From Enterococcus sp. 4G2_DIV0659 (GTDB taxonomy: Bacteria; Bacillota; Bacilli; Lactobacillales; Enterococcaceae), in NCBI RefSeq assembly GCF_002140715.2, contig NZ_NGLE02000001.1, forward strand, positions 848,001-912,000: a stretch of 64,000 nt of DNA, written 5' to 3'. Both the position numbers and the translations under genes were made by a program. The notes below the pieces were generated by a model. It saw only the letters and a list, made by a program, of their open reading frames with translations. It made no database searches and was not told where the DNA came from. This document shows, in pieces, positions 45,401 to 55,320 of the stretch (positions within the stretch are counted from its first letter, which is position 1; every line of letters starts with the position of its first letter).

Positions 45401-48400
45401 GCTGTTAAAATATTATCCACAACTTGACCTGTAGCAGAAATATTTTCTCCAACGAATTCTAGTGTCCCTTCTTGATATTCTAAACCAGTTGGAATGTTAT
45501 CTGTAACAACTACGTTTTTGACTTCTGAAGGAAGTTCTTCTGTATTTTTCACAACAAGTTGATATTCAATAATGTCGTTTACTGAGACCACTTTGTTATG
45601 CATATTTTCTGTATCTTTAAATACAGATTTTTCAATTTCTAATTTCCCGTCTTTTAAAACAGGTGTAATCGTATCGGTCCCTTTTTCTGGTGTGTAGCTT
45701 GTTTTATCTTTGTCTTCACCAGTTAAAAACGCATTATTAGGAATTGGTTTTCCGATCTCTTCTAGTTTATCACCTTTAGTTACTTCAACAGTAAAGGTGA
45801 TCGTTGTTTTTGTCCCACCTAAATAAGGGGATGGCAAGTCGTAATCAAATGTTTTCTTATCTGCTGACCAGCTAGCTTCTTGCGCTGGTGTTGCAGGTTG
45901 TCCATTGATTTTCGTTGTACCTGGAATATAAATCAATCCATCTGGCAGCTCGTCTTTTACCTTACCATTCAATAACTCTCCTGTATTAGCGTCACCATTG
46001 GTTATTACTAATTCATACGTTACTCGGCTGCCTTTGATAACATCTTTACTTACAGGTTCAATTACTTTTTTCGTAATTTGCGGATCTGGCGCTTTGTAGA
46101 CGGTCACTTTATCAGCAACAGGATCTAGAGCAGATGGTTCTCCTCCTGGTGTTTGAACTATTTGTCCATTCGCAATTCCTTTATTGTCGATAATCGCTTC
46201 CGCTGTTTTTGTAACTTGTGCTTGAAACTCAATTCTTACCTCTTGACCACCAGTTAATTTATCTAAAACAGCTTTTACTGTTTCTGGTGCTTTGGAAATA
46301 CTTAGTTCTTTTACATTAACACTATCTGGTTTATCCACAACGCGTAGCGTGTCTTTTTGGTAAATTAAGCCTGCTGGGATTTTATCTTCAATAGATGCAT
46401 TTAGTACTTCTGAATTACCTGGTACAGTGTTCTTTATCACTAGTTGGTAAGTAATTATACTGTCTTCGGCGACCACTCCGTTTGGAATTTCTTTTTTATT
46501 GCTGTTTAAAACGGATTTTTTGATTTCTAGATTTCCGGGTTTTGGATAGACAGTGACATCAACAGTATCATCTTTCTTAGGAAGTTCATTTTTATCTTTG
46601 TCTTCTCCAATAACTGTAGCAGTATTGTTGATTTTTCCTTTTGCATCTTCACTTACTCGAACTTTAAATGTGATAATTCTTGTTTCACCTGCTGGTATGG
46701 CTTCGTTGAATGTATAGGAGAAGTTCCTTCCCTTCGTCCAAACTCCTGTATCAGAAATTTTTGTTCCGCCAACAGTCGTTGAATCAGCAACGTATTCCAG
46801 ATTTGGATCTAAATCGTCCGTCACTTTTGCATTTAGCAAATCACCATTTAGAGCTTTATTTTCTTTCGTGCCATTAGCAATACTAATTTGATATAAAATT
46901 TCATCTCCATTGAAAACATTTCCGTTCGTTGGATCAATTACCTCTTTTTTAATAATTGGATCGGGTTGTTTGTGTACAAGAACTTCATTAGAAGTAGGTG
47001 TTTGCGGAATCTTATTTGAATCAGGATTAGTAGGATCTTCTAATGTTTCTCCTAATGCCATTGCTTTATTTTTTGTAATAGCTAACGCTGTTTCCGTTAC
47101 TTTTACATCAAAAGTAATGACTATTGGTTCCGTCTTTTCAGTCACTTCACCGATTATTACTAGTAATGAATTTCCTTCAACTTTACTTCCATTCGTTGGG
47201 ACTTCCCCATTAACTTTTAATGTATTATCCTGATAGATTAAACCTTTAGGAATCGTGTCCGTCACTTTAACATTGTAAATGATAGAAGGTTCTTTGACAG
47301 TATTCTCGACGATGAGTTTATATTCGATAATATCGCCAACTTTTACAACTTTATCATGTTTATCTACTGAATCTTTCGAGCCTTCTAAGACTTCTGAAAC
47401 TTCTTTTTTAATCGATAACTTCCCAGCATTTCGGACTGTTTCAAAATCGTCTGAAGCTGTTTTTTCCTCGATTGTTTCTGTAGTATCCTTATTGACTTGA
47501 TAATCACCATTGAGTTTAGCTGTGTTTGTAATATCTGTTTTTATTTCATTTGTTATTACTTCCACGTCAAAGGTAATGGTAATGGTTTTTTCAGCGTCAA
47601 TAGTTAGTCCGCTGTATTCGAAAGAATCTTTATTATTTACGTCTGTTACCCAACCAAATAAGGTATCATCCATCTTCACTCCGTTAACAACGGTTGTGTC
47701 TCGAACATACTTCACTTCATCAGGAAGTCTATCACTGATTTTTCCGTTGATGATTGGTGCACCATTTTCATTTTTCGCAACTATAGTGTACGTAAGTATT
47801 TGACCTTTATAAGCTTTTTTCTGACTGACAGTTTTACTCAGTTCAGGATTTGGTGTAATCCCTAGCTCTGTTGATGGTTTTTGTTCTGCTTCTTTATCAA
47901 TATCTGGACCATTTGGAACTTCGTCTATCTTTCCAGATGCAGAAGCAATATTTTTTAATTCTCCAGACGCATTTTTTGTTACTACTACATTGAATGTGAC
48001 CTCAGCCCATTCGCCTCCCATTAAATCACCAATCAATACATCCAAGTTTTGACCAGTTCCTAAATTCGTGCCTTGGCTTTCTCGTTCTTCATTCTCTTTA
48101 AAAATCTTTACTTTGATAGAATTTTGATCGATTTCTAATCCTTTTGGCACATCATCTTTGGCATGAACAGCTCTAACAATCGTGCCTACAGCAGCAGTAT
48201 TTTTTACAATCAGTTTATATGTGACTGTATCTCCTACCTTTACTGGACTTTTGTTTTCAAGTTGTTCAAATTGGTTATTTGCCATCTTCCCAACACTTTT
48301 TTCAATCGATAATTCTCCAGGAGGATAAACAAAATGTACGCCAACTGTTGATGAAGCATCTGTCTTGTTATTTTCTTGTTTGTCTGTTCCTGTAATTGTT

Positions 48401-51294
48401 GCAGTATTCGGTATATTTTCACCAATTTTTACTTTAGTGGAATCTGCTTTAACTTCAATAATAAATTGAACTTTTTGATTATTTGTCATTGGACTTAGTT
48501 CAGGGATTTTTGAAAAGTTTAGCTTTACTTTTTGTCCATTCACTTCAACAGCACCTTCAGGCAAGTCCACTGGAGTATTATTGATTATAAGTGAATACTT
48601 ATTTTGAATAATTAATTCATCCGGGATTGCATCTTCAATCATACCATTGTGCATAGCACCAGACTCAGGTGTTAAATTTGCGTCGATGGAATAGAAGAAT
48701 GATTTATCTGTGTATAGAACTTGTGCGTCTTCTTGATTCATTGTGATACTTGGATCTTCAGCGTAAACATGTTTTTTTAGTTGAACTTCTGGTGCAACTG
48801 TATTAGATACAGAATCAGATTGCTTATTGGGAGCTCCCCAACTCTCTGTATCAAAGTCGTTTGTTCTTGTCTGACTTGTTATCGTTGCATTATTCACTAA
48901 ACCTCCACTAGCAATTTTATCCACAGTTGTTTTAATTTCTATGATTAATTTTCTTGCATCTACATTTTGAGAAGAAATATATAAAATGTTATCAGGTTCA
49001 AATAACGGATCATCAGGATCAGCAAAATCGACGGTTAAATGTCCTTTATCGTCAATATGATAATGATAATCAGACCATAGATTGAATTCTCCATCTTTAC
49101 TAGTAAATATCTTAACAGCTGATAGATCAAGTTTATCAACTGTTAATCCCTCGGGTAATATGTCTTCAAAATGAGTGACTCTCAATTGAGCTGTTTCTTC
49201 TCCACCTGTTACTTCAAAAGTAATGCGATAAGTCAGATTCTCTCCAACATGAACTACTTCGTTCGGAATACTTATACCATTTCTAAATACTTCCTTTGTA
49301 ATTTTTGAAGCAGTTGCCGCATAAGGAAAAGCTTGTAATTGGCTCTGAGCTATAACTGAATTGGATGGTACACCTTTATTATCTACCCCCACTACACTTA
49401 CACCTATATCATAATTACCAATACGATTTCCAGCACCAATCGATGGTTCTAATACTTTCCAAGTTGTTTCCATCACAACCTGTTCCCCAGTGAGCAAAGG
49501 GCTATCTAGTTGATAGTTATAAGAAAGAGTATAACCAGTTTTACTATTGCCTGTCCAAATCTCACTTGCCTCTTTCTTTACCAGAGCTTCTTTCTTTCCG
49601 TCTACAAGTTTGTAGATCGACACATCTCCCACAAGTTCCATATTTTTGCTCGTTGAGTTTGAGCTAAAATTAAATTTTTCTGGCTGGCTTCCCTCTGTAT
49701 AAATAATCGTTTGGTGAGATGTGATTATATCATTAAAATGAGCTTTTTTGACAATATTGCCTTGACTATCTTGATAGTGTATATCCGTCTTAACTTGTGG
49801 AACAATCTTTTTCAATCCAAAACTAGTTATAAGCGGTGCTGTTCCGTCCGGATTGTACCAATTTCCAATAGATCCTACCGTAAAATTATAGTTACTCGTC
49901 TCATCGTCTGAAGTTAAGAAACCAAATGCTTCTGTTACCCTAATTGTATATACTTCACCTAATTTACCTAAATTTAGAAACACAACGCCATTCTCATCAC
50001 CATCATCCAGAAGACTGTAATTTTGAACGACTCCACTTCCAGAAGTTACCGTAAACTTAATATCTTTTCCTTTCAAATGAGAAGCTGAACCTTCTGTTGT
50101 ATCATAAAAAGCAATTGGAACAGGATTAGGAAAAACAGCTCTAGTGTCTATTGAACTTTGATAAATACTATTTGCTCCTACTTTGATTTCCAGTGGTTGC
50201 TTAAACAGATTTGACTGTCCATCCCCAGCAGCTTGAAAACTACTTTCAAAAGCAGTGTCTGTAGCACTTGATTTAAAATTGACTTTAGTTTCGATGGTAT
50301 ATATTGTTCCAACTTTAGACGGTTGAATTACAATTTGTTTTATATTAGTCGTATTAAGTTGAGCAACATCATTTTGATCTTTTACTGTAGTATCTGCTTT
50401 ACTTACCTCTCCCCAATCTGAACCTAGAACGAATGTAGTCCTATCAAGAGTATCGTTTTCCCAAGTAATGCGATATTTAAGACCTTTACTGTATTGTGAG
50501 GAATCAGTGATTTCTTCTGCTTGAGTTGACCAAGTTTGAGTAGTCTCATTCCATATTTCAAAAGTGGTATTTGTAGAAGCAAATATAGCTTCATCACCTA
50601 TAATCTGTTTTTTTAGATTATCATTACTTTTACCAACATCTCTTTCGTTTTGAGATTCTGAACTTTTGTTTATTACTTCTGCTTCATTTTCTTTTAACTC
50701 GGAAACCGTAACAACAAGCGGTTCTGACACCCCAACTCCAGTCGTTCTAGAAGAACTTGCCTGCACGTGATAGCTTCCAGCTTCTGTCGCTTCTATTACT
50801 AACCAAGCTTGATTATCTACAAATTGTGTGACTGGATCTTCCAGTACCGGTAGCGATTCACTTGGTTCACTGTCTGCAGTACTCTGTTCATCAGCAGATG
50901 TTTCTTTTGATTCAACAGAGGCCTTTGTCTGCCAGCTAACAATCACATTTGATGCTTCTTCACTATATGCGATTGAAACTGGATTTCCTGTATTTCTTTC
51001 ATTTGTTTGTTCTTGGTTTAAATGTAACCCATTAAGGTTTACTTGGACGGAAGTATCTTCTTTATTCGTTGTTTTCACACCAATAACTTTTACTTCCCCT
51101 TTTTCTAGTGTCATATTCGTAACTGGAACACCTTGTTCATCTATTAACAATAGATCTCCGACTGATGATTCAGCATGCGCGACAACACCAAATAAACTAG
51201 ACGTGATTACTTGAGTTATTAAAATTAGTAACATAAACCAAGTAGCTATCTTTTCTACTAATTTAACTTTTTGTTTTTGGTTCACCTCATACAT
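42439..51294 (-). CDS. Giant wall-anchored protein with alternating DUF11-type repeats
   Basis: A 2951-residue protein. It has a signal peptide (about 15-42, ending VVAHAE), an N-terminal region (50-830) with several beta domains, and 13-14 repeats of roughly 130-155 residues. Two repeat types strictly alternate. Type A (starts near 993, 1288, 1588, 1878, 2161, 2448) carries a VxDTIPxGLxYQxGTLxVNG-like core. Type B (near 1150, 1445, 1736, 2026, 2306, 2593, 2726) carries TNGxxNTGxLxNGxVTDxLP. The pair period is about 290 residues. The C-terminus is a sorting signal with YPNTGE in place of LPxTG (an LPNTS lies 14 residues before), a hydrophobic segment and RRKEQDQ. Sortase anchoring and an adhesin-like role are inferred. 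Confidence 0.9.
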   Translation of the reverse strand: MYEVNQKQKVKLVEKIATWFMLLILITQVITSSLFGVVAHAESSVGDLLLIDEQGVPVTNMTLEKGEVKVIGVKTTNKEDTSVQVNLNGLHLNQEQTNERNTGNPVSIAYSEEASNVIVSWQTKASVESKETSADEQSTADSEPSESLPVLEDPVTQFVDNQAWLVIEATEAGSYHVQASSSRTTGVGVSEPLVVTVSELKENEAEVINKSSESQNERDVGKSNDNLKKQIIGDEAIFASTNTTFEIWNETTQTWSTQAEEITDSSQYSKGLKYRITWENDTLDRTTFVLGSDWGEVSKADTTVKDQNDVAQLNTTNIKQIVIQPSKVGTIYTIETKVNFKSSATDTAFESSFQAAGDGQSNLFKQPLEIKVGANSIYQSSIDTRAVFPNPVPIAFYDTTEGSASHLKGKDIKFTVTSGSGVVQNYSLLDDGDENGVVFLNLGKLGEVYTIRVTEAFGFLTSDDETSNYNFTVGSIGNWYNPDGTAPLITSFGLKKIVPQVKTDIHYQDSQGNIVKKAHFNDIITSHQTIIYTEGSQPEKFNFSSNSTSKNMELVGDVSIYKLVDGKKEALVKKEASEIWTGNSKTGYTLSYNYQLDSPLLTGEQVVMETTWKVLEPSIGAGNRIGNYDIGVSVVGVDNKGVPSNSVIAQSQLQAFPYAATASKITKEVFRNGISIPNEVVHVGENLTYRITFEVTGGEETAQLRVTHFEDILPEGLTVDKLDLSAVKIFTSKDGEFNLWSDYHYHIDDKGHLTVDFADPDDPLFEPDNILYISSQNVDARKLIIEIKTTVDKIASGGLVNNATITSQTRTNDFDTESWGAPNKQSDSVSNTVAPEVQLKKHVYAEDPSITMNQEDAQVLYTDKSFFYSIDANLTPESGAMHNGMIEDAIPDELIIQNKYSLIINNTPVDLPEGAVEVNGQKVKLNFSKIPELSPMTNNQKVQFIIEVKADSTKVKIGENIPNTATITGTDKQENNKTDASSTVGVHFVYPPGELSIEKSVGKMANNQFEQLENKSPVKVGDTVTYKLIVKNTAAVGTIVRAVHAKDDVPKGLEIDQNSIKVKIFKENEERESQGTNLGTGQNLDVLIGDLMGGEWAEVTFNVVVTKNASGELKNIASASGKIDEVPNGPDIDKEAEQKPSTELGITPNPELSKTVSQKKAYKGQILTYTIVAKNENGAPIINGKISDRLPDEVKYVRDTTVVNGVKMDDTLFGWVTDVNNKDSFEYSGLTIDAEKTITITFDVEVITNEIKTDITNTAKLNGDYQVNKDTTETIEEKTASDDFETVRNAGKLSIKKEVSEVLEGSKDSVDKHDKVVKVGDIIEYKLIVENTVKEPSIIYNVKVTDTIPKGLIYQDNTLKVNGEVPTNGSKVEGNSLLVIIGEVTEKTEPIVITFDVKVTETALAITKNKAMALGETLEDPTNPDSNKIPQTPTSNEVLVHKQPDPIIKKEVIDPTNGNVFNGDEILYQISIANGTKENKALNGDLLNAKVTDDLDPNLEYVADSTTVGGTKISDTGVWTKGRNFSYTFNEAIPAGETRIITFKVRVSEDAKGKINNTATVIGEDKDKNELPKKDDTVDVTVYPKPGNLEIKKSVLNSNKKEIPNGVVAEDSIITYQLVIKNTVPGNSEVLNASIEDKIPAGLIYQKDTLRVVDKPDSVNVKELSISKAPETVKAVLDKLTGGQEVRIEFQAQVTKTAEAIIDNKGIANGQIVQTPGGEPSALDPVADKVTVYKAPDPQITKKVIEPVSKDVIKGSRVTYELVITNGDANTGELLNGKVKDELPDGLIYIPGTTKINGQPATPAQEASWSADKKTFDYDLPSPYLGGTKTTITFTVEVTKGDKLEEIGKPIPNNAFLTGEDKDKTSYTPEKGTDTITPVLKDGKLEIEKSVFKDTENMHNKVVSVNDIIEYQLVVKNTEELPSEVKNVVVTDNIPTGLEYQEGTLEFVGENISATGQVVDNILTAELNTLTQGQVVTIKFKVKVTEKAKGTIENVASAKGKVTPVDGESPIDITDNADEHINKAPAPKIEKSIVTPTKPIVTKGDQITYRLVVTNGDENTGVLKNGIVTDALVPGLKHVPNTTTMDGQPVEESSWTEETLTVHLPTVIKGGAEAITIEFKVVVDSNELGTVPNTAYVSGQDITESGSYTDEGNANIEVVPKAGELNLKKSVSKGNEDVHDKIIHVGDIVTYTIVVENPVTDPSEVRDIILKDTIPEGLVYQVGTLKVNGTQKSDSHVTDQNVTINLGLLKEKEQVVVTFDVKVTEVAKGKITNIASVSGTVTPPGQPEETLPEIEDTVENSKIPDPKIQKTVVDDGNNPIDQLKVIKGQEVTYQLVVTNGTETTGILYDGVVTDTLDSGLEYVSGSTTINGEKVTDEIAGWTGNQLTHKLPKEFAGGNKYIITFKVKVTRSELGLIANTGYVTGKDSEKSPTIDYDHSNKVDIEVIRGTADPSISKEVRSEDGIDDLNDTTVKAETTIQYNLIVENKNQEPSEIRNTIVTDTIPVGLTYIPGSLTLDNVSVGDEHVVGQQLTLDVGTLIEGQKKIISFKVVVTDEAKGISQNIAYVSGKTTDTTGSDKELSNIPSNPVTIHKPAAPDIKKSIVGKTEVTLGSDIVYKLEVSNGTQENGELLEGVVSDELPVGLTYKAGTTKVDQNPVSDKDIWKENKLSYRLSPNYKGGSVTIIEFVATVKELGTINNTATVSGTDFSKSSYNEVGTATVTVTAKPDPSIEKSVKRLDDQDFVTSPNETEVKVNDHLVYRLIVKNGTADAGTLFDPKVEDQLPKGLVYVPNSTTINGTTRLLDADHWKDNTFTYTRPSMAPGEVWTIEFEVKVIEATDKQQIKNSATLTGTDIGTMTYNDQSEVSVIAKVDPSVDPPIEENKDGLIDDPIKEANDPTIGQKLPNTSSKTKNTKRYPNTGELNEQLSWLGYVLVINLLIYYLFRRKEQDQLL

Positions 51295-51312
51295 CCTTCT
51301 TTCCTTCTACCT

Positions 51313-51501
51313 TTAATTTGAAGAATCTTCAACAATAATCGTTGCTTCATTAGATTTTGTCTCTATTGTGGTCTCTATTGTTTTTTTTGATGTACTTTCG
51401 TTTGTCTTCTCTTTTTTACTTTGACAAGCTGAGAGTATAATTATCAAACTAAATAAAAATATTATCACTTTTGTCCATCTAAAAAAAATCCGTCGATTCA
51501 C
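51313..51501 (-). CDS. Small lipoprotein at the head of the surface operon
   Basis: About 62 residues. A basic N-terminus and a hydrophobic stretch lead to the lipobox LSAC; the mature part is short, Thr/Lys/Glu-rich and probably disordered (NESTSKKTIETTIETKSNE). The start is taken as GTG 51501, with AGGAGG seven bases upstream; a TTG one codon earlier is also possible. It lies 18 bases before the giant gene. Function is unknown; it may tether or assist the giant protein at the membrane. Confidence 0.75.
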   Translation of the reverse strand: MNRRIFFRWTKVIIFLFSLIIILSACQSKKEKTNESTSKKTIETTIETKSNEATIIVEDSSN

Positions 51502-51504
51502 CAA

Positions 51505-52103
51505 AACACCTCCTACTATTCAAATACATAACAAAAAAGCAGAGTGATTCACTATGCTCAACAAATAAGTCTAGTTCTCGAATAACAGATAAACACTCAT
51601 TTCTAAATATATGTAATTAACTCTGGCTTTCAGCCATATAATGAATGTTATTTCGATAATAAACCTATTTGCACGTATACCATTTTACACTATATTACGC
51701 TAATATATTTTTCACTTTTTTAACTATTTTAGAAAAAAATTGAAAAAAATAAATATCATGCAGATAAAAATACAATTATAATTAATGATAAAAAATACTA
51801 TTGATTTATGAAAAATAAAAAAAATCCAAACTAAACACTTATTTACATTGGTTTTCATTTGGTTTTCCCACTATAAATAATAAAATCCATCAATACATAT
51901 AATACATATAAATAACTAATGTATTTTTTAATAAATAAGTTATTAAAACCCAATACATTTAATTAGTAATTAGAATCACCTAGTATAAATATCAAATAAT
52001 AAAATTAATATATTTTACAGGTTTAATCTATTTCTCCTTTAGGCGCTGTATTTATTCATAGCAACACTCGTTTTCTCATTTTTTTAAAGAAAATGCGAAA
52101 TAT
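51505..52103. other. Long AT-rich intergenic region upstream of the surface operon
   Basis: No coding frame was found. It contains a short palindrome (AGTGATTCACT at 51543-51553) and several near-repeats of ATACATATAA/AATACATTTA type between 51890 and 51965, so a regulator-binding or recombination role is possible. The operon promoter should be here. Confidence 0.4.
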
Positions 52104-52198
52104 TTGAGAATTTAATTCAAAAGTGCTAATATATACTTGTTCTTAGTTTTTTCATATTGTGTTTCCCTTCATATAGTGTGTGTATGAAGGGTTTTTTA
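52104..52198 (+). ncRNA. Candidate small RNA of about 60 nt with its own promoter and terminator
   Basis: The plus strand has TTGAGA (52104-52109), exactly 17 bases and TAATAT (52127-52132), predicting a start near 52139. About 25 bases on, a CCCTTCATA/TATGAAGGG stem (52166-52192) followed by TTTTTT is a textbook intrinsic terminator. No open frame with a ribosome binding site lies between, so a free-standing small RNA is the simplest reading. Confidence 0.6.
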
Positions 52199-52286
52199 TA
52201 TCATTAGATAGATTTCTACTGTTATCATTTCGGCTTCTTATCTAGAATGCACTCACATTCAAACATAGATTTTCGGCCAACACAAA

Positions 52287-52314
52287 AAAGCCTAGAGGAA
52301 CTCCCACTAGACTT
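52287..52314 (-). terminator. Terminator of yebC
   Basis: AAGCCTAG/CTAGACTT arms. On the minus strand TTTTTTG follows, 28 bases after the yebC stop. Confidence 0.7.
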
Positions 52315-52341
52315 TGCATACTATTTTATTCGTTGATAGTC

Positions 52342-53061
52342 CTATTCACCTAAATCGACATTGTGGTACACTTTTTGAACGTCATCAAGGTCTTCTAAAA
52401 CATCAATCATTTTTTCAAATTTTTCTAAATCTTCACCTGTTAATTCTACATCATTTTGCGCAATCATCTCTAATTCTGCTACTGAAAATTCTTCGATACC
52501 TTTTTCTCTTAACGCCTCTTGTACTGCATGTAAATCTTCTGGTTCCGTATAGACGATAATTTGACCGTCTTCTTCTGTAACATCGCGAACATCAATGTCT
52601 TTTTCCATTAAATATTCAAGAATGTCATCTGCATCATCGCCTGCAAAACCAATCACACCTGTATGATCAAACATATATGCCACAGCACCGCTGACACCCA
52701 TATTTCCACCATTCTTACCAAAGGCAGCACGAACATCAGACGCTGTACGGTTTACGTTGTTTGTTAAAGCATCGACGATGACCATTGAGCCATTCGGTCC
52801 AAATCCTTCATAGCGTAATTCAGAGTATTGCTCATCTCCTGAACCTTTTGCTTTTTCGATTGCTCGGTCGATAATATGTTTTGGTACATTATATGTTTTT
52901 GCGCGCTCGATAACAAACCGTAGCTTTTGGTTTGCTTGAGGGTCAGGATCACCCGATTTTGCTGCTACGTAAATTTCAATACCGAATTTTGCATATACTC
53001 GGCTGTTATTTGCGTCCTTGGCAGCTTTTTTCTCTTTAATATTTGCCCACTTACGACCCAT
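52342..53061 (-). CDS. YebC/PmpR family regulator
   Basis: A 239-residue protein starting [20 protein letters not shown], with the family motif block [16 protein letters not shown] and [19 protein letters not shown]. The three-domain YebC fold is expected. Members act as DNA-binding regulators or, as shown for some relatives, as helpers of proline-rich translation; either is possible here. The isolated gene has its own terminator. Confidence 0.93.
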   Translation of the reverse strand: MGRKWANIKEKKAAKDANNSRVYAKFGIEIYVAAKSGDPDPQANQKLRFVIERAKTYNVPKHIIDRAIEKAKGSGDEQYSELRYEGFGPNGSMVIVDALTNNVNRTASDVRAAFGKNGGNMGVSGAVAYMFDHTGVIGFAGDDADDILEYLMEKDIDVRDVTEEDGQIIVYTEPEDLHAVQEALREKGIEEFSVAELEMIAQNDVELTGEDLEKFEKMIDVLEDLDDVQKVYHNVDLGE

Positions 53062-53154
53062 ATTCTCACTTCGCTTTCATCCATTTTTATTTTTGATTGT
53101 AGTGCCTTTCTTATTATACTTGGCAATTGAACTTTTGTTAAGTGTTTTTTGCTT

Positions 53155-54324
53155 TTACGGTAGACGAATCGGAAAACGACCGAATCTTTGTTCAGAAATG
53201 TCTTTATTACCTAATTGGTAGATTTGATCGCTACGAATGTCCAAGGCTAACTGCGACTGTAAATCTTTAGATACCTTCGTTATCAATGGCAACTGAAAGT
53301 TTTTTTTCTCTTTACTCAGAAATTGTTGTCCTTTTTCTGTAAATCCTAGAACGCTTAGATAGCTTTGATTCCAAGTATTTTCTATATCTACTTGTCGTAC
53401 ATTATTTAAACTATATGTTGCCAGACGCTGCAATCGAGTCCATGTATAACGTTTGGTTTTTGCTTTTTCCATAAATGATAAAAAGGAATCCGAGCTTTTC
53501 GCTGCTTCTTGCAAGCGATATTCGATACCTTCTTTCATTTGATAAATTTCTTGCAATTCTGCGATTGAACTACTGATTAATTTGTATTTCAATAAAGGCC
53601 AATAATCCGACCAACTTACTAATGCCGTATTTGTTAAATCCAAAAGCACTTGCTGTGGTAAAACTGAGGAAATGGACTCCATCTCATTTGAAAAAACAGC
53701 TTGTCTGATAGCCGTTGCACTTGCAAATTCTTTATGTATTTTTGGATCGTGATAACCTGCTTGTTCTCTTTTTAAAGGATACAAACTCATGGGTCTTTCA
53801 TAAGAGGCGTTCTCTTTGGCATAGCTCAGACCTAAAATATGATTTGGCGAAGAAAAATCAAAGCTTGTCTCTGGATAAATTTGGCGAAAAACTTCGGTCA
53901 TTTGTTGCGGGTAACTCATGCCATTATTTTTGATCATTTGATAGGCTTGATCAATTTCTGACTGATGTTGATACACAAATTTACCAAACGCTTCATAGGA
54001 CGTATCTGCTTGATGATCTGTTCCAAAACACAACGAATTACACTGTAACGCTTGCAGTAATTTAATCCCGCCTTTAGCGAAATAATCGGCCGATTGCACT
54101 GAATAAGCAAACGGTAGTTCAATCACTACATCAACACCATGATTCAATGCTTCTTTTGCCCGTGTCCATTTATCAATAATAGCTGGTTCTCCTCGCTGTA
54201 AAAAATTCCCGCTCATCACAGCAATAACAACTTCTGCACCACTTAATTCTCGTGCCATTTTGGCATGGTACTGATGGCCATTATGAAAAGGATTGTATTC
54301 AACAATAATGCCACAGCTTTTCAT
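53155..54324 (-). CDS. tmcAL: tRNA(Met) cytidine acetate ligase (TmcAL, YlbM)
   Basis: A 389-residue protein starting [20 protein letters not shown] at ATG 54324 (AGGAG seven bases upstream; the ATG two codons earlier is too close). NPFHNGH is the HxGH nucleotidyl-transfer motif, and [16 protein letters not shown] is also diagnostic. It forms N4-acetylcytidine at the wobble position of elongator tRNA-Met using acetate and ATP. It follows the methyltransferase gene after a 250-base repeat-bearing gap. Confidence 0.93.
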   Translation of the reverse strand: MKSCGIIVEYNPFHNGHQYHAKMARELSGAEVVIAVMSGNFLQRGEPAIIDKWTRAKEALNHGVDVVIELPFAYSVQSADYFAKGGIKLLQALQCNSLCFGTDHQADTSYEAFGKFVYQHQSEIDQAYQMIKNNGMSYPQQMTEVFRQIYPETSFDFSSPNHILGLSYAKENASYERPMSLYPLKREQAGYHDPKIHKEFASATAIRQAVFSNEMESISSVLPQQVLLDLTNTALVSWSDYWPLLKYKLISSSIAELQEIYQMKEGIEYRLQEAAKSSDSFLSFMEKAKTKRYTWTRLQRLATYSLNNVRQVDIENTWNQSYLSVLGFTEKGQQFLSKEKKNFQLPLITKVSKDLQSQLALDIRSDQIYQLGNKDISEQRFGRFPIRLP

Positions 54325-54382
54325 ACTCATTCTCCTTTAGATGTAACGTTTCTATTTAAATTCTACCATATTCTAAACAAAA

Positions 54383-54565
54383 AAAGTGGGTGGGACATAA
54401 CTCTTCGAGTCATATCCCACCCACGTGAAATCCGAATAAACGGTGGGAGCAGAAGCAATCCCTTCGGAAATAAGCTGAAATTCACAAAAATTTGAAGAGC
54501 AATTTTCGTTAATTCCTTCTTATTTCTCGGGATTAAACACTTCTGTCCCATCCTCCACTCATTTT
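54383..54565. repeat. Intergenic repeat element, complete copy
   Basis: The left end is AAAAAGTGGGTGGGACATAA and the right end TCTGTCCCATCCTCCACTCA, approximate inverted termini. The interior has a first hairpin (54386-54424) and an AGCAGAAGCAATCCCTTCGG block. Related partial copies lie at 38914-39019 and 42357-42396 in this window. No coding capacity, so it looks MITE- or REP-like. Confidence 0.72.
54386..54424 (-). terminator. Terminator after the yqeG-to-methyltransferase operon
   Basis: GTGGGTGGGACATAACTC and GAGTCATATCCCACCCAC form a long stem with a TTC loop. On the minus strand TTTTTTTG follows. It lies inside the repeat element. Confidence 0.78.
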
Positions 54566-54581
54566 TGCTTCCTATTTTTGG

Positions 54582-55319
54582 TTACTTCTTACAAACAAAA
54601 AACCAGCGTTTGCTTTCTTCTGTCGGTGCTTCATCTGTGAAATCTGCATAAACTTCAACATCCATAAAACCAGCACTTTCCAACATCATTAAGTAATTTT
54701 CCATCGTATACGTTCGTTCTTGATGCAATTCATCTTGACGAATAAACACATCATCTTTTTCATGTTCTTTCACAAAGAATGTCAGAAAATGCTCAATACT
54801 ATGTTCTTTTTCGCCAGGATAGCTATCCCACAAAAAGGCAAATTCTTCTGTCTGATAATGATAGCTGTATTCTGGAAATACTTTATCTACTTGATAAATC
54901 GAGTGTACATCAAAAATAAAGACACCGTCATCCTCTAATGCTTGATACACATCATCAAATACTTGTTGGACTTCCTGGCGATTCGCCATGTAGCATAATG
55001 AATCAGAAAAACATGTAATTGCATGATATTGACCCATTTCAGATAAGTCCATCATATTCCCTTGAACAAACTGCACATGCACCTCTTCTTCAGCGGCACG
55101 TTTACTTGCCATCATCAGCATTTCTTCGGATAAATCCAATGCAGTAACAGTAAAACCTGCCTTAGCAAAATTAACTGCTAACGCCCCAGTTCCACAAGCC
55201 ATTTCTAAAACGTCCATTTTTCCTTTTGGCAAATGACGCTTTGAAAATTCTAACCATTGATCATACAAGCTATCATCCATGACTTCATCATAAACAAAAG
55301 CAAATGTTTCGTATGCCAT
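54582..55319 (-). CDS. Class I SAM-dependent methyltransferase
   Basis: A 245-residue protein starting MAYETFAFVYDEVMDDSLYD at ATG 55319, immediately after the rsfS stop. The SAM-binding motif is VLEMACGTGALAVNFAKAGF, followed by TALDLSEEML and QGNMMDL. Its substrate is unknown. The conserved position behind rsfS in many Firmicutes suggests a link with ribosome or tRNA biology. Confidence 0.9.
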   Translation of the reverse strand: MAYETFAFVYDEVMDDSLYDQWLEFSKRHLPKGKMDVLEMACGTGALAVNFAKAGFTVTALDLSEEMLMMASKRAAEEEVHVQFVQGNMMDLSEMGQYHAITCFSDSLCYMANRQEVQQVFDDVYQALEDDGVFIFDVHSIYQVDKVFPEYSYHYQTEEFAFLWDSYPGEKEHSIEHFLTFFVKEHEKDDVFIRQDELHQERTYTMENYLMMLESAGFMDVEVYADFTDEAPTEESKRWFFVCKK

Positions 55320-55320
55320 A

